From Fontimonas thermophila (lineage in GTDB: Bacteria; Pseudomonadota; Gammaproteobacteria; Nevskiales; Nevskiaceae), in assembly GCF_900113085.1 (NCBI RefSeq), contig NZ_FOOC01000005.1, positions 108,399 through 172,398 on the forward strand: 64,000 bases of DNA, given 5' to 3'. The translations under genes were made by a program, and so were the position numbers. Positions 18,670-27,972 of this stretch are shown here, one piece after another. The number at the start of each line of letters is the position of its first letter. Positions within the stretch are counted from its first letter, which is position 1. Under the pieces are notes generated by a model that had not been told where the DNA came from, made no database searches, and saw nothing but the letters and a program-made list of their open reading frames with translations.

Positions 18670-19701
18670 TTGAGCGCTTTTCTGACGGAATACGGCCTTT
18701 TTCTTGCGAAGACATTGACGGTACTGGCAGCCGTCTTGGTGGTGCTCGCCGCCGCCATGACGGCGATCCGCGAACAGAGCGTCCACCGCCGGGGCGACCG
18801 GCTCGAGGTGCATGACCTCAACGAGCGCTTCCGCGGACTGGCCGACAGCGTGCGCGATACGCTGCTCTCCGACGCCGCGCGCAAAGCACTGCACAAGCAG
18901 CGCCGCAAGCAAGCCAAGGCCCGACGCAAGGGTGATACCCCAACACGCAGACCCCGCTTGTTCGTACTCAATTTCCGCGGCGATCTGCATGCGCATGCCG
19001 TCGATGAACTCCGCGAGGAAATCAGCGCGGTGTTACAGGTGGCCGAATCCGGCGACGAGGTGCTGCTGCGCCTGGAGAGCGAAGGCGGACTGGTCCATGC
19101 CTATGGCCTGGGCGCGTCCCAGCTCGCGCGCTTCAAACAGCGCGGCATCCCATTGACCGTAGCGGTGGACAAAGTGGCGGCGAGCGGCGGGTATCTGATG
19201 GCCTGCGTCGCCGATCGCATCATCGCAGCGCCGTTTGCGGTTATCGGCTCGATCGGTGTCGTCGGCCAGCTGCCGAACTTCAACCGCCTGCTGCGACGCA
19301 TGGACATCGACTATGAGCTGCATACGGCGGGCGAGTTCAAGCGCACGCTGACACTGTTCGGCGAAAACACCGAAGCCGCCCGCGCCAAGTTCCGCGAGGA
19401 ACTCGAGGAAACCCATGCGCTGTTCAAGCAATTCGTCGCCGAACACCGGCCGCAGCTGGATCTCGCACGCGTGGCCACCGGTGAACACTGGTTCGGTGCG
19501 CGCGCGCTCGCGCTCAAGCTCGTCGATGCGCTGCAGACCAGCGACGACTACCTGCTGCAGAAAATCGATGAGGCTGATCTCGTCGAGCTGCGCTTCCGCC
19601 GCCATCGGACGCTGTCCGACCGTCTGGCGCGCGGCCTCATCCGCCTGGGCGGCGGCCTGCTGCGCGGTGCGCAGGATATGGCAGGGACACGCTGGCGCTG
19701 A
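18670..19701 (+). CDS. sohB: Inner-membrane peptidase SohB (signal peptide peptidase family)
   Basis: I start at TTG 18670 because GGAG lies seven bases upstream and the resulting N-terminus (SAFLTEYGLFLAKTLTVL) matches the family; longer frames with upstream ATGs are possible. The protein is then 343 residues. One N-terminal membrane span, a basic linker rich in Lys, Arg and Gln (about 60-95), then the S49 protease core. The catalytic serine is in VAASGGYLMACVADRI and the lysine in HTAGEFKRTLTLFGENTE. SohB is an S49 serine-lysine protease; its natural substrates remain poorly defined. Confidence 0.9.
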   Translation: MSAFLTEYGLFLAKTLTVLAAVLVVLAAAMTAIREQSVHRRGDRLEVHDLNERFRGLADSVRDTLLSDAARKALHKQRRKQAKARRKGDTPTRRPRLFVLNFRGDLHAHAVDELREEISAVLQVAESGDEVLLRLESEGGLVHAYGLGASQLARFKQRGIPLTVAVDKVAASGGYLMACVADRIIAAPFAVIGSIGVVGQLPNFNRLLRRMDIDYELHTAGEFKRTLTLFGENTEAARAKFREELEETHALFKQFVAEHRPQLDLARVATGEHWFGARALALKLVDALQTSDDYLLQKIDEADLVELRFRRHRTLSDRLARGLIRLGGGLLRGAQDMAGTRWR

Positions 19702-19759
19702 ATCCGCGCACGGGTAACATGGCATCCGTCACCGTCACTCAAACAATAGGAGACCGCCG

Positions 19760-20392
19760 ATGAGGCTGATCAGCCGCAGCTTTCGGCCGAATGGCCGCAT
19801 CCCCGGGCGCTGTGCCTTCGCCGTCCGCAGCCCCAAGGGCCACGTCCGCCTCTCTGCCAACCGCAACCCACACCTCGCTTGGTCTGGCGCCCCGGTGGGC
19901 ACGCGCAGCTTCGTGCTCACCTGCATCGATGCCGACGCCCCCACACGCCCCGACGATGTCAACCAGGAAGGACGCGAAGTGCCGGCGGATCTGCCGCGCG
20001 CGCCCTTCGTGCATTGGCTGATGGTCGACATCCCGCCAGAGGTCACCGAGCTCGCCGAGGGCAGTTGCTCGGACGGCGTCGTCGCGCGTGGCAAGACCGC
20101 GCCGCCCGGACCTGCGGGCGCGCGCCAAGGCATGAACGACTACACCGGCTGGTTCCAGTCCGATGCCACGATGGCGGGCACCTACCTCGGCTATGACGGC
20201 CCCTGCCCACCGTGGAACGATGCCCGTATCCACCACTATACGTTCGAAGTGCTTGCCACCGATCTCGAACGCTGCCCGGTCGAGGGCCCCTTCACGCTGG
20301 CAGATTTGCGTGCGGCGCTCGATGGCCATGTGCTGGCCCGGGCGTCGCTGGTCGGCCGCTACAGCCTGAACCCGCGGATTCGCATTCGCTAG
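19760..20392 (+). CDS. YbhB/YbcL-family Raf kinase inhibitor-like protein (PEBP)
   Basis: A 210-residue phosphatidylethanolamine-binding-fold protein. SANRNPHLAWSGAP, FVLTCIDADAP, PFVHWLMVDIP and GYDGPCPPWNDARIHHYTFEVLA are the standard bacterial PEBP ligand-pocket motifs. No signal peptide is seen, so it is likely cytoplasmic. Biological role is undefined across bacteria; small-molecule or anion binding is proposed. AGGAG precedes the ATG. Fifty-eight bases follow sohB, and htrA starts 85 bases downstream. Confidence 0.88.
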   Translation: MRLISRSFRPNGRIPGRCAFAVRSPKGHVRLSANRNPHLAWSGAPVGTRSFVLTCIDADAPTRPDDVNQEGREVPADLPRAPFVHWLMVDIPPEVTELAEGSCSDGVVARGKTAPPGPAGARQGMNDYTGWFQSDATMAGTYLGYDGPCPPWNDARIHHYTFEVLATDLERCPVEGPFTLADLRAALDGHVLARASLVGRYSLNPRIRIR

Positions 20393-20477
20393 ACAAGCAC
20401 ACATCCGTGAAACTTGATTGCCGATGCGCGGTCTGAGCAGCGCTGCCGCACCGGCAGATGACTCGAGAAGAACACAG

Positions 20478-21899
20478 ATGTCCACAAAACTTGCCGTCAA
20501 GATTGTCGCGCCGCTGGCGGTCTCGGCTTCGCTCGTCGCCGCGGCGTTTCTGATGTCGGGCGCACCCCCCAGCGTCCATGCCGATATCCCCATGGCTCCG
20601 CCCGCCACGGCCAGCACCCAGCAGGGCCTGCCGTCGCTGGCGCCGATGCTCAAGCAGGTGATCCCCGGGGTCGTCAACATCTCGGTCACCGGCCTGGTCG
20701 CGGTGCAGAATCCGTTCGGGCCGTTCATGGAAGACCCCTTCTTCCGCCGTTTCTTCGGCATTCCGGACACACCCCAGGAACGCGAGTTCCAGTCGGTCGG
20801 CTCCGGGGTCATCGTCGATGCCGCCAAGGGTTATGTGCTCACCAACAACCACGTCGTCGAGAACGCAAAAGAAATCAAGGTGCGCCTGAACGATGACCGC
20901 GAGTTCGTCGCCAAGCTGATCGGACGTGATCCGGACACCGACATCGCAGTCCTGAAAATCGAGGCCGACAAACTTTCGGCAGTGCCGATGGGCGACTCCG
21001 ATACGCTGCAGGTCGGTGATTTCGTCGTGGCGATCGGCTCGCCGTTCAACCTGCGTCAGACCGTCACCAGCGGTATTGTCAGCGCACTCGGGCGCACCGG
21101 CGTCGGTGACGGCTATGCTGACTTCATCCAGACCGACGCCTCGATAAACCCTGGCAACTCCGGTGGCGCCCTGGTCAATCTGCGTGGCGAGCTGGTCGGG
21201 ATCCCGTCGATGATCTACTCGCGCTCCGGCGGCAACATCGGCATCGGCTTTGCCATTCCGGTGAATCTGGCCAAGAGCGTGATGAACCAGCTCATCGAAT
21301 ACGGCGCGGTGCAACGCGGCCGCATTGGCATCACCGGCCAGGATCTGACACCCGATCTGGCCAAGGCGTTCGGCCTTAAAGACACACGCGGCGTCGTGAT
21401 CACGCGCGTGTTGCCCAAGTCGCCCGCTGAGAAGGCCGGCCTCAAGCCCGAGGACGTGATTCTTGAGGCCAACGGCAAGCCGCTGGAGGGCATGGCCCAG
21501 CTGCGCAATATCGTTGGGCTGTTGCGCGTCGGCGACAAAGTCCAGCTCAAGATTCTGCGCGATGGCAAACCCCGCCTGGTCACCGTCACCGTCGGCAAGG
21601 ACGACGAAGCCGCCTCCGCCGGAGACGACTTCGATCCCCGGCTCGCCGGAGCGACTTTCGCCCCGCTCGACGACAGCACGCGCACCAGCGCCGGCGTCGA
21701 TGCTGGGATCGTCGTGCAAAGCGTGCAGCCGGGCTCCCCGGCGATGCGATCCGGCCTGCGTCAGGGAGACATCATCCTTTCGGTCAACCGCAAACCGGTA
21801 GCCACGCTCGAGGAATTCCGTGCGCTGACGAAATCCAAGGGCCAGTTGCTGCTGCACGTCCGCCGCGGGCAGGGCGCGATGTTCCTGCTCTTGCAGTGA
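20478..21899 (+). CDS. HtrA/DegP-family periplasmic serine protease
   Basis: Quality-control protease of the envelope. 473 residues from the ATG at 20478; a longer frame lacks homology. A signal peptide (VSASLVAAAFLMSGAPPSVHA) sends it to the periplasm. The trypsin-like triad is His125 (TNNHVVEN), Asp155 (DPDTDIAVLK) and Ser228 (NPGNSGGAL). Two PDZ domains follow, one from GQDLTPDLAKAF and a second from GIVVQSVQPGSPAMRSG, the DegP/DegQ layout rather than one-PDZ DegS. Between strands one and two there is a short LA loop (PFMEDPFFRRFFG), closer to DegQ/MucD than DegP. Confidence 0.94.
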   Translation: MSTKLAVKIVAPLAVSASLVAAAFLMSGAPPSVHADIPMAPPATASTQQGLPSLAPMLKQVIPGVVNISVTGLVAVQNPFGPFMEDPFFRRFFGIPDTPQEREFQSVGSGVIVDAAKGYVLTNNHVVENAKEIKVRLNDDREFVAKLIGRDPDTDIAVLKIEADKLSAVPMGDSDTLQVGDFVVAIGSPFNLRQTVTSGIVSALGRTGVGDGYADFIQTDASINPGNSGGALVNLRGELVGIPSMIYSRSGGNIGIGFAIPVNLAKSVMNQLIEYGAVQRGRIGITGQDLTPDLAKAFGLKDTRGVVITRVLPKSPAEKAGLKPEDVILEANGKPLEGMAQLRNIVGLLRVGDKVQLKILRDGKPRLVTVTVGKDDEAASAGDDFDPRLAGATFAPLDDSTRTSAGVDAGIVVQSVQPGSPAMRSGLRQGDIILSVNRKPVATLEEFRALTKSKGQLLLHVRRGQGAMFLLLQ

Positions 21900-21924
21900 G
21901 TGCGGCTTAAGCCCCAAATCTTCC

Positions 21925-21953
21925 TGCGCCGGCATTGCCGGCGCATTTTTTTT
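21925..21953 (+). terminator. Strong Rho-independent terminator after htrA
   Basis: A perfect nine-pair stem (TGCGCCGGC with GCCGGCGCA), a three-base loop and eight T residues, 25 bases after the protease stop. Confidence 0.95.
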
Positions 21954-21970
21954 GCTGGAAACTGTTACGC

Positions 21971-22171
21971 ATGATCGACGCCGAAATCCAGCAGCTCGAA
22001 GAACGCGTCCAGCGCCTTATCGCCGCCTACCGGCAGGCGCGTCTGGAGCAAAAGCGCGCGCTGCAGGAGCGCGACCGCCTGCTTGCGCTCAACGCCGAGC
22101 TGCGCCGTCGCATCGAAGCGATCGTCGAGCGGGTGCGCTCGCTGGAATCCGAGCAAGAGGCGTCGCCGTGA
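21971..22171 (+). CDS. Small coiled-coil protein, ZapB-like/TIGR02449 type
   Basis: A 66-residue, highly charged helical protein (MIDAEIQQLEERVQRLI then repeated heptads rich in Leu, Arg, Glu), predicted to be one continuous coiled coil. The stop codon overlaps the GTG start of zapA, so the two are translationally coupled. Small coiled-coil genes directly before zapA are common in gammaproteobacteria and are thought to take part in Z-ring assembly, as ZapB does by bridging ZapA. Sequence identity to ZapB cannot be judged by eye because coiled coils look alike; position is the main evidence. Confidence 0.75.
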   Translation: MIDAEIQQLEERVQRLIAAYRQARLEQKRALQERDRLLALNAELRRRIEAIVERVRSLESEQEASP

Positions 22172-22488
22172 CCAGCCGTAAATCCGCCGACGAACCCTTA
22201 AGCGTCACCGTGCGCATCATGGGTAAGGAATACAGCGTCATGTGCCCGCCGGAGGAACACGAGGCCTTGGTCAAGTCCGCGGACTACCTCAACGAACGCA
22301 TGACCAGCATCCGCCGTCGCGGCAAGGCGTTGGGCACCGAAAAGATCGCGATCATGGCCGCGCTCAACATCGCCCGCGAGCTGCTCGAGCTCAAAGGGGT
22401 GGAGGGCGTGGCCAACGCAAGCCCGGAAGCCGTGCAGCGCCTGCGCCAGCTGTCGCTTGACATCGATTCGACGCTGTCGCTGGAGTGA
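22168..22488 (+). CDS. zapA: Cell division protein ZapA
   Basis: FtsZ-binding protein that crosslinks protofilaments at the septum. The GTG at 22168 overlaps the upstream TGA (GTGA) and gives 106 residues, the normal length. The N-terminal domain shows VTVRIMGKEYSVMCPPEEHEAL and SADYLNERM; the conserved TEKIAIMAALNIARELL helix leads into the C-terminal coiled coil. It is followed by the 6S RNA gene, the same order as in Escherichia coli and Pseudomonas. Confidence 0.94.
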   Translation: MTSRKSADEPLSVTVRIMGKEYSVMCPPEEHEALVKSADYLNERMTSIRRRGKALGTEKIAIMAALNIARELLELKGVEGVANASPEAVQRLRQLSLDIDSTLSLE

Positions 22489-22540
22489 TGCACTGACCCG
22501 ATGGACGGTACACACCGCCACCATCGCCGCAGGCGGTCGA

Positions 22541-22549
22541 TGCTATGCT
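22541..22549 (+). promoter_or_regulatory. Extended -10 promoter of the 6S RNA gene
   Basis: TGCTATGCT combines a TG extension with a TATGCT hexamer. Transcription would start about seven bases downstream, which matches the 5' end expected from the closing stem of 6S RNA. No clear -35 is present. Confidence 0.65.
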
Positions 22550-22555
22550 AGCTCC

Positions 22556-22741
22556 GTGTCTCCTGCGGTGTTCGACGTCCGGTTTGGAACCCCTTGAGCC
22601 TATTTGCAAACCCCGGGAGCCTCAACCGTGCCGGGCGTGCAGGCCCACCGTGCAGTGGGAAGCCCGATGGCATGGCGCGGCACCCACTTGAGACTTCGTC
22701 TCAAGGTCGATGACCGGATGACGGCACAGGCGGGAGACACC
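22556..22741 (+). ncRNA. ssrS: 6S RNA
   Basis: The zapA-ygfA gap contains a 186-base segment whose ends pair (GTGTCTCC at 22556-22563 with GGGAGACAC at 22732-22740), as in the closing stem of 6S RNA. Inside it are CCCTTGAGCC, close to the CCCCTGAGCC of the Escherichia coli RNA, and a late hairpin CTTGAGA-CTTCG-TCTCAAGG that parallels the 3' conserved hairpin. 6S RNA mimics an open promoter and holds sigma-70 RNA polymerase in stationary phase. Location between zapA and ygfA is the classic one. Confidence 0.88.
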
Positions 22742-23311
22742 TTGGACAAACGCGCGCTGCGCCGCGAACTGCGGTTGCGGCGCGCTGCCGTTCCGGCGGC
22801 CGCGCGGCTGCGTGCAGCCCGCAGCGCCGCCGCGAAGCTGGTGCGTCTGCCCGTGTGGATGCGGGCGCAGCATGTCGCGCTGCATCTCGCCCGCGGCAGC
22901 GAGCTGCCGACGGCGCCGCTGATCGAACACGCCTGGCGTCAGCACAAACGCATCTACGTCCCGCGGCTGTCGGGCACCCGCGGCATGCACCTCGTCGCAC
23001 TCAAACCCGGCACGCGGCTGCGGCGCAATCGTTACGGCATTCTCGAACCGGCGGGGCGCGGTGCGTATTGCCCGCTACGCCGCCTTGATCTGCTGCTCGC
23101 GCCTCTGCTGGCCTTCGACGCCCATGGCCACCGTCTGGGCGCCGGCGGCGGCTATTACGACCGCCTGCTGGCACGGCGCCGGATGCGGCGACCGGTGTGC
23201 CTGGGCTGGGCACTGTCGCTGCAGGAGATCCCCCGTGTGCCATGCGATCCCTGGGACCAGCGGCTCGATGGCATCGTCACCGAGAAAGGACTGCGATGGC
23301 CTACTGGCTGA
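22742..23311 (+). CDS. ygfA: 5-formyltetrahydrofolate cyclo-ligase
   Basis: Converts 5-formyl-THF to 5,10-methenyl-THF with ATP. Start chosen at TTG 22742, right after the 6S RNA 3' end with GGGAG five bases upstream; an ATG at 22718 lies inside the 6S RNA and would add eight residues. The 189-residue protein has KRALRRELRLRRAA at the N-terminus, the basic IYVPRLSG region, LLLAPLLAFDAHGHRLGAGGGYYDR (ATP/folate site) and a conserved GWALSLQ. It is very likely cotranscribed with, and processed from, the 6S precursor. Confidence 0.9.
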   Translation: MDKRALRRELRLRRAAVPAAARLRAARSAAAKLVRLPVWMRAQHVALHLARGSELPTAPLIEHAWRQHKRIYVPRLSGTRGMHLVALKPGTRLRRNRYGILEPAGRGAYCPLRRLDLLLAPLLAFDAHGHRLGAGGGYYDRLLARRRMRRPVCLGWALSLQEIPRVPCDPWDQRLDGIVTEKGLRWPTG

Positions 23312-23760
23312 TGAAATCCGAGCCCAACTGTTTTTCGATCGACGACCTGGCGGCGCGGCCGGATCAGACTGCCGGCTGGGACGGTGTGCGTAACTACCAG
23401 GTGCGCAATATGTTCCGCGACCAGATGAGGATCGGCGATCAGGCCTTCTTCTACCACTCGAGCTGTGCGGTACCGGGCATCGTCGGCATCATGCGCATCG
23501 TCTCCGACGCCTATCCGGATCCCACCCAGTTCGACCCGCGGGCCGATCACTACGACCCCAAATCGACACCGGAACATCCGCGCTGGCTGCAAGTCGATGT
23601 AAAGTTCGAGTGCAAGTTCGCCCGGCCGGTGACACTGGCAACGCTGCGCGCGCATCAGGAACGGCTCAAGGGCTTGCAGGTGCTGCAGCCAGGCAACCGG
23701 CTGTCGGTGACGCCGGTGCGCGAGGACCACTGGCATTACATTCTGCAACTGGCGTCGTAA
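23296..23760 (+). CDS. EVE-domain protein
   Basis: 154 residues making up a single EVE domain (PUA-like fold), which in other proteins reads modified cytosines or other bases. MAYWLMKSEPNCFSIDDL, WDGVRNYQVRNMFRDQM, GDQAFFYHSS and HPRWLQVDVKF are characteristic and match the stand-alone THYN1-like family. The first 16 bases overlap the ygfA end, and GAGAAAGGA precedes the ATG. Function in bacteria is unknown. It is convergent with ilvA at 13 bases. Confidence 0.93.
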   Translation: MAYWLMKSEPNCFSIDDLAARPDQTAGWDGVRNYQVRNMFRDQMRIGDQAFFYHSSCAVPGIVGIMRIVSDAYPDPTQFDPRADHYDPKSTPEHPRWLQVDVKFECKFARPVTLATLRAHQERLKGLQVLQPGNRLSVTPVREDHWHYILQLAS

Positions 23761-23773
23761 ACGCCGACGCTGC

Positions 23774-25339
23774 TCAATCGGTGCCAAGAAACAACCGGTA
23801 CGCCGGATTGTCGGTTTCCTCGGCGTATTCGTAGCCGAGCGCATCCAGCGTGCGCCGGCACTCGGCCAGCTCTTTCTTCGGCACCTGCAGACCACAGAGC
23901 ACACGGCCATAGGCCGCGCCATGGTTGCGATAGTGGAACAGCGAGATGTTCCAGCGCGAACCGATGGCGTTGAGAAAATCCAGCGCCGCTCCGGGCCGCT
24001 CCGGGAATTCGAAGCGGAACAGGCGCTCGTCGGGCAGCCCCGGGCAGCGGCCGCCGACCATGAAGCGCACGTGGACCTTGGCCATCTCGTTGGCCGACAT
24101 ATCGACCACCTCATAGCCACCGTCGCGCAGCGCCTCGAGCACGATTTGGCGCTGTTCGGGCCCGTCGGTGAGCTTGATGCCGACGAAGACGTGCGCCGCG
24201 CGCGGTGAGGCATAGCGGTAATTGAACTCGGTGATCACACGGCGACCGATCTGGCGCAGAAACCGCTTGAACGAACCCGGCTGTTCCGGAATCGTCACCG
24301 CGAGCAGCATCTCGGCCTCGTCACCGAGCTCGGCGCGCTCGGCGATGTGACGCAGGCGGTCGAAGTTGAGATTGGCACCGGAGACGATCGCCGCGAGCGT
24401 CTGGCCACGCACGCCGTGCTCGTGCACCCAGCGCTTGAGCCCGGCCAGCGCCAATGCCCCAGCAGGTTCGGGCAGCGATCGATTCTCGTAGAAGGCATCG
24501 CGCGTTGCGGCGCAGATTTCATCCACGCTGACCAGCACGCAGCCGTCGACGAGATGGCGGGCCACGCGGAAATTCTCCTCGCCGATCTGTTTGACCGCGA
24601 CACCATCGGCGAACAGCCCAACCTGTGGCAACACGACGCGCCGACCGGCGCGCATCGCCGCTTCGAAACAATTCGAGTCTTCCGGCTCGACGGCGATCAC
24701 CTTGGTGCCCGGCCGCACAGCCTTGATCCAGGCCGCAACCCCGGCAAGCAGTCCGCCCCCCCCGACTGGCACGAACACCGCATCCAAATGCCCGCACTGT
24801 TCCAGCAACTCGCGACCGATCGTGCCTTGTCCGGCGATGACATCGGCATCGTCGTAAGGATGGATCATGGTCATCCCTTTCTCGGCGGCCAGAACCTGCG
24901 CGTGCTCGTAAGCCTCGTCATAGGTATCGCCGTGCAGAATCGCCTTGCCCCCTAGCGCACGCACGGCTTCCACCTTGAGGCTCGGTGTGGTGCGCGGCAT
25001 CACGATCCAGGCCGTAAGACCGCGCCGCCGGGCAGCCAGCGCGACGCCCTGCGCATGATTGCCGGCCGAGGCGGTGATCACGCCGCGTGCGCACTCGGCA
25101 TTGTCGAGCTGGGCGATCTTGTTGTAGGCGCCGCGCAGCTTGAACGAGTACACCGGCTGCGTGTCCTCACGCTTGAGCAGCACGCGGTTGCCCAAGCGCT
25201 GCGATAGCTTGGCCGCTTCCTCGAGCGGAGTGATCACGGCGACGTCGTAGACACGTGCCGCCTCGATACGGGCTCGATAGGCATCGAGCAGTCGCAGGAG
25301 GTGGTCGGGAGCCGGTTTGACCCGGGAGGAGGATTTCAC
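23774..25339 (-). CDS. ilvA: Threonine ammonia-lyase, biosynthetic
   Basis: First step of isoleucine synthesis: threonine to 2-oxobutanoate and ammonia, PLP-dependent. A GTG at 25339 with AGG six bases upstream gives 521 residues; the open frame runs 33 residues further back without homology. The PLP lysine is in YSFKLRGAYNKI, with SAGNHAQGVA and the PLP phosphate loop VGGGGLLAGVA. Two C-terminal ACT-like regulatory domains (about 330-415 and 425-515) mark the isoleucine-inhibited biosynthetic enzyme rather than the short catabolic form. Confidence 0.94.
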   Translation of the reverse strand: MKSSSRVKPAPDHLLRLLDAYRARIEAARVYDVAVITPLEEAAKLSQRLGNRVLLKREDTQPVYSFKLRGAYNKIAQLDNAECARGVITASAGNHAQGVALAARRRGLTAWIVMPRTTPSLKVEAVRALGGKAILHGDTYDEAYEHAQVLAAEKGMTMIHPYDDADVIAGQGTIGRELLEQCGHLDAVFVPVGGGGLLAGVAAWIKAVRPGTKVIAVEPEDSNCFEAAMRAGRRVVLPQVGLFADGVAVKQIGEENFRVARHLVDGCVLVSVDEICAATRDAFYENRSLPEPAGALALAGLKRWVHEHGVRGQTLAAIVSGANLNFDRLRHIAERAELGDEAEMLLAVTIPEQPGSFKRFLRQIGRRVITEFNYRYASPRAAHVFVGIKLTDGPEQRQIVLEALRDGGYEVVDMSANEMAKVHVRFMVGGRCPGLPDERLFRFEFPERPGAALDFLNAIGSRWNISLFHYRNHGAAYGRVLCGLQVPKKELAECRRTLDALGYEYAEETDNPAYRLFLGTD

Positions 25340-25440
25340 GGCGTACCTGCCTTGATCGCGGGAAAAATGCTTGGGATGAGCCCGAGGGCGCGATGCCCTA
25401 TCATACCGCGCACCTTCCCCCACCCCTTTTCGTACCACGC

Positions 25441-26256
25441 ATGTCCTCGGCGATCGCCTTCATCGGCGGCGGCAACATGGCGGCCAGCCTGATCGGTGGC
25501 CTGATCGCGGCTGGCCGGCCGGCCACCGAGCTGCGCGTCTGCGAGATCGACGCCGACCGGCGTGCCTGGCTCGCGCAGACCTTCGGTGTTGACACTTTCG
25601 AAGCGGCCGCCGACGCCATCGCCGGCGCCAGGGGCGTCGTCCTCGCGGTCAAACCGCAACAGATGCGCAGCGCCCTCGGCGGGCTGACGATAGCGCCCGG
25701 GACCATCGTCGTCTCGATCGCTGCGGGAATCCGGCTCGACACGCTACAACGCTGGCTCGGCGAGGGCCTGCATTATGTGCGCTGCATGCCCAATACGCCG
25801 GCCCTGATGCGCTCTGGCATCACCGGGCTGTATGCCGCACCCACAACCCCCAAGGACGCACGCCAGCTCGCCGAGGACATCCTCGGCGCTGTGGGTGACT
25901 GTGTCTGGCTCGAGGACGAAACCCAGATCGACGCCGTCACCGCACTGTCCGGTTCGGGCCCGGCGTATTACTTCCTGCTGACCGAGGTCTTACGCGAGGC
26001 GGCAGCCGCGCTTGGGTTGCCCGCCGACACCGCAAAGCGGCTCGCACGCCAGACCTTCATCGGCGCCGCGCGCATGGCGGAGACGGGAACCGACGTCGCT
26101 CTTCTGCGCGCACAGGTCACGTCCAAGGGCGGCACCACCGAAGCGGCGGTGCAGCACCTGGAAACCGCAGGACTACGCCGGCTGTTCGCCGAGGCGCTGG
26201 CTGCGGCCGCACGCCGGAGTGCCGAATTGGGCGAACTGTTCGCTCGGGAGGACTGA
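25441..26256 (+). CDS. proC: Pyrroline-5-carboxylate reductase
   Basis: Last step of proline synthesis. 271 residues; Rossmann motif IAFIGGGNMAASLIGGL, then AVKPQQM, RCMPNTPAL and the C-terminal dimer domain with TALSGSGPAYYFLLTEVL and VTSKGGTTEAAVQHLE, all diagnostic. Divergent from ilvA with about 100 bases between; the stop overlaps the yggT start by one base. With proA further on and putA at the start, the window encodes proline synthesis and breakdown steps, though proB is absent. Confidence 0.96.
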   Translation: MSSAIAFIGGGNMAASLIGGLIAAGRPATELRVCEIDADRRAWLAQTFGVDTFEAAADAIAGARGVVLAVKPQQMRSALGGLTIAPGTIVVSIAAGIRLDTLQRWLGEGLHYVRCMPNTPALMRSGITGLYAAPTTPKDARQLAEDILGAVGDCVWLEDETQIDAVTALSGSGPAYYFLLTEVLREAAAALGLPADTAKRLARQTFIGAARMAETGTDVALLRAQVTSKGGTTEAAVQHLETAGLRRLFAEALAAAARRSAELGELFARED

Positions 26257-26813
26257 TGGGCGCAAACGCTTCCAACGCGATGCTGTTTCTCGTCACCACG
26301 CTGTTCGATCTGGCGATCTGGGTATTCCTGCTGCGCATCATCCTGCAGGCGGTGCGCGCGGATTTCTACAATCCGATCTCGCAGGCGATCTGGCAGATCA
26401 CGCGCTATCCCACGGACTGGCTGCGCAGCGTCGTCCCCAATGTCCGCAACATCAACATTGCGGCTGCGCTGGTGGTGCTGCTCCTTGGCATGCTGTACGT
26501 CCACGTCGTCGTCGGCATGCTGGGGTTTAGCGTCGGAACCGCCCCGGCGCTCGGATACACCGTGCTCAAGATCGCGGCTCTGACGATCAACCTCTATACC
26601 TTCACGATCTTCGTGCAGGCAATCCTCTCGTGGTTCGGCCCCGGCGTAAACAATCCGGCGAGCAATATCCTGTGGAGCGTCAACGAACCCCTGCTGCGTC
26701 CGGCGCGCCGCATCCTCCCACCGCTGTCGGGCCTCGACCTGTCGCCGCTGGTCGTGATCCTGCTGCTGCAAGTCATCAACCGCCTGCTGCCGCTGCCCGG
26801 TGTCTTCCGCTGA
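26256..26813 (+). CDS. yggT: YggT family membrane protein
   Basis: 185 residues with two YGGT repeats, each predicted to hold two membrane spans ([27 protein letters not shown] in the first half, [16 protein letters not shown] in the second). The xNPxS-type motifs and [16 protein letters not shown] are typical. Cellular role is not established; osmotic or cell-division functions have been proposed in other bacteria. It overlaps proC by one base and precedes metX by seven bases, so translation is coupled across the operon. Confidence 0.9.
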   Translation: MGANASNAMLFLVTTLFDLAIWVFLLRIILQAVRADFYNPISQAIWQITRYPTDWLRSVVPNVRNINIAAALVVLLLGMLYVHVVVGMLGFSVGTAPALGYTVLKIAALTINLYTFTIFVQAILSWFGPGVNNPASNILWSVNEPLLRPARRILPPLSGLDLSPLVVILLLQVINRLLPLPGVFR

Positions 26814-26820
26814 CGTGCCG

Positions 26821-27972
26821 ATGAGCACCGCCGACTTCCCCGCCGACTCCGTGGGGCTGGTCACGCCCCGGCGCATCCCCATCTCGCAGCCCTTGACGCT
26901 GGATTGCGGACGCACACTGCCGCGCCACGAGCTGATGGTGGAAACCTATGGCGAGCTCAACGCCGCCCGCAGCAACGCCGTGCTCATCTGCCATGCACTG
27001 TCCGGCGACCACCACGCAGCCGGCTATCACGGCACCGAGGATCGCAAACCGGGCTGGTGGGACAACTGCATCGGGCCCGGCAAACCGATCGATACCCGCC
27101 GTTTCTACGTCGTGGCGCTGAACAATCTGGGAGGCTGCCGCGGCTCGACCGGCCCCAACACGATCAATCCCGATACCGGCAAGCCGTACGGTCCCGATTT
27201 TCCGCTGCTGACCGTACGCGACTGGGTCCGCTCGCAGGCACTGCTCGCCGACGCGCTCGGCATCGAACGCTGGGCCGCGGTCATCGGTGGCAGCCTCGGC
27301 GGCATGCAGGTGATGCAATGGACGATCGACCAGCCCCAGCGCGTCGCGCACGCGCTGGTCATCGCCGCTGCTCCCAAGCTGTCGGCGCAGAACATCGCTT
27401 TCAACGAGATTGCGCGCCAGGCCATCTTGTCCGACCCGAACTTCCACGGCGGCCGCTTCTACGACCATGGCGTGGTTCCGACGCATGGTCTCAAGCTCGC
27501 GCGCATGCTCGGCCACATCACGTATCTGTCCGACGAGGCGATGCGCGCAAAGTTCGGGCGCATGCAGCGCGGCAGTCAGTTCAATTTCAACTTCGACGTC
27601 GAGTTCGAGGTCGAAAGCTATCTGCGCTATCAGGGCCAGTCTTTTGTTGAGCGCTTCGACGCGAACACCTACCTGCTGATGACCAAGGCGCTGGATTACT
27701 TCGATCCGGCACGTGAATATGGCGATAACCTGGCCGCGGCCTTCGCGCGTGCGCAGGCACGCTTTCTCGTCATTGCCTTCAGCAGCGACTGGCGCTTCTC
27801 GCCGGCACGCTCGCGCGAGATCGTCAAGGCTCTGGTCGAGGCGCGTCGTGACGTGTCCTATGCGCTGATCGAATCTCAGCTCGGGCATGACGACTTCCTG
27901 ATGCCGATCCCGCAATACCACCGCGTCCTGCGCGACTACCTCGACCGCGTCGCGCGCGAGGCCGGAACATGA
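26821..27972 (+). CDS. metX: Homoserine O-acyltransferase MetX
   Basis: Activates homoserine for methionine synthesis. The ATG at 26821 gives 383 residues. Alpha/beta-hydrolase fold: [14 protein letters not shown] (oxyanion), [17 protein letters not shown], the nucleophile Ser in [12 protein letters not shown], and the acid/His pair in FSSDWRFSP and [10 protein letters not shown]. Annotated MetX proteins may use acetyl-CoA or succinyl-CoA; gammaproteobacterial members linked to metW often use succinyl-CoA, and I cannot settle this from sequence. The stop overlaps metW (ATGA). Confidence 0.93.
   Translation: MSTADFPADSVGLVTPRRIPISQPLTLDCGRTLPRHELMVETYGELNAARSNAVLICHALSGDHHAAGYHGTEDRKPGWWDNCIGPGKPIDTRRFYVVALNNLGGCRGSTGPNTINPDTGKPYGPDFPLLTVRDWVRSQALLADALGIERWAAVIGGSLGGMQVMQWTIDQPQRVAHALVIAAAPKLSAQNIAFNEIARQAILSDPNFHGGRFYDHGVVPTHGLKLARMLGHITYLSDEAMRAKFGRMQRGSQFNFNFDVEFEVESYLRYQGQSFVERFDANTYLLMTKALDYFDPAREYGDNLAAAFARAQARFLVIAFSSDWRFSPARSREIVKALVEARRDVSYALIESQLGHDDFLMPIPQYHRVLRDYLDRVAREAGT

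Noticed and set aside
20292-21935. 547-residue minus-strand open frame opposite htrA
   Set aside because: Shadow of the protease gene, whose catalytic triad and PDZ domains fix the plus-strand reading.
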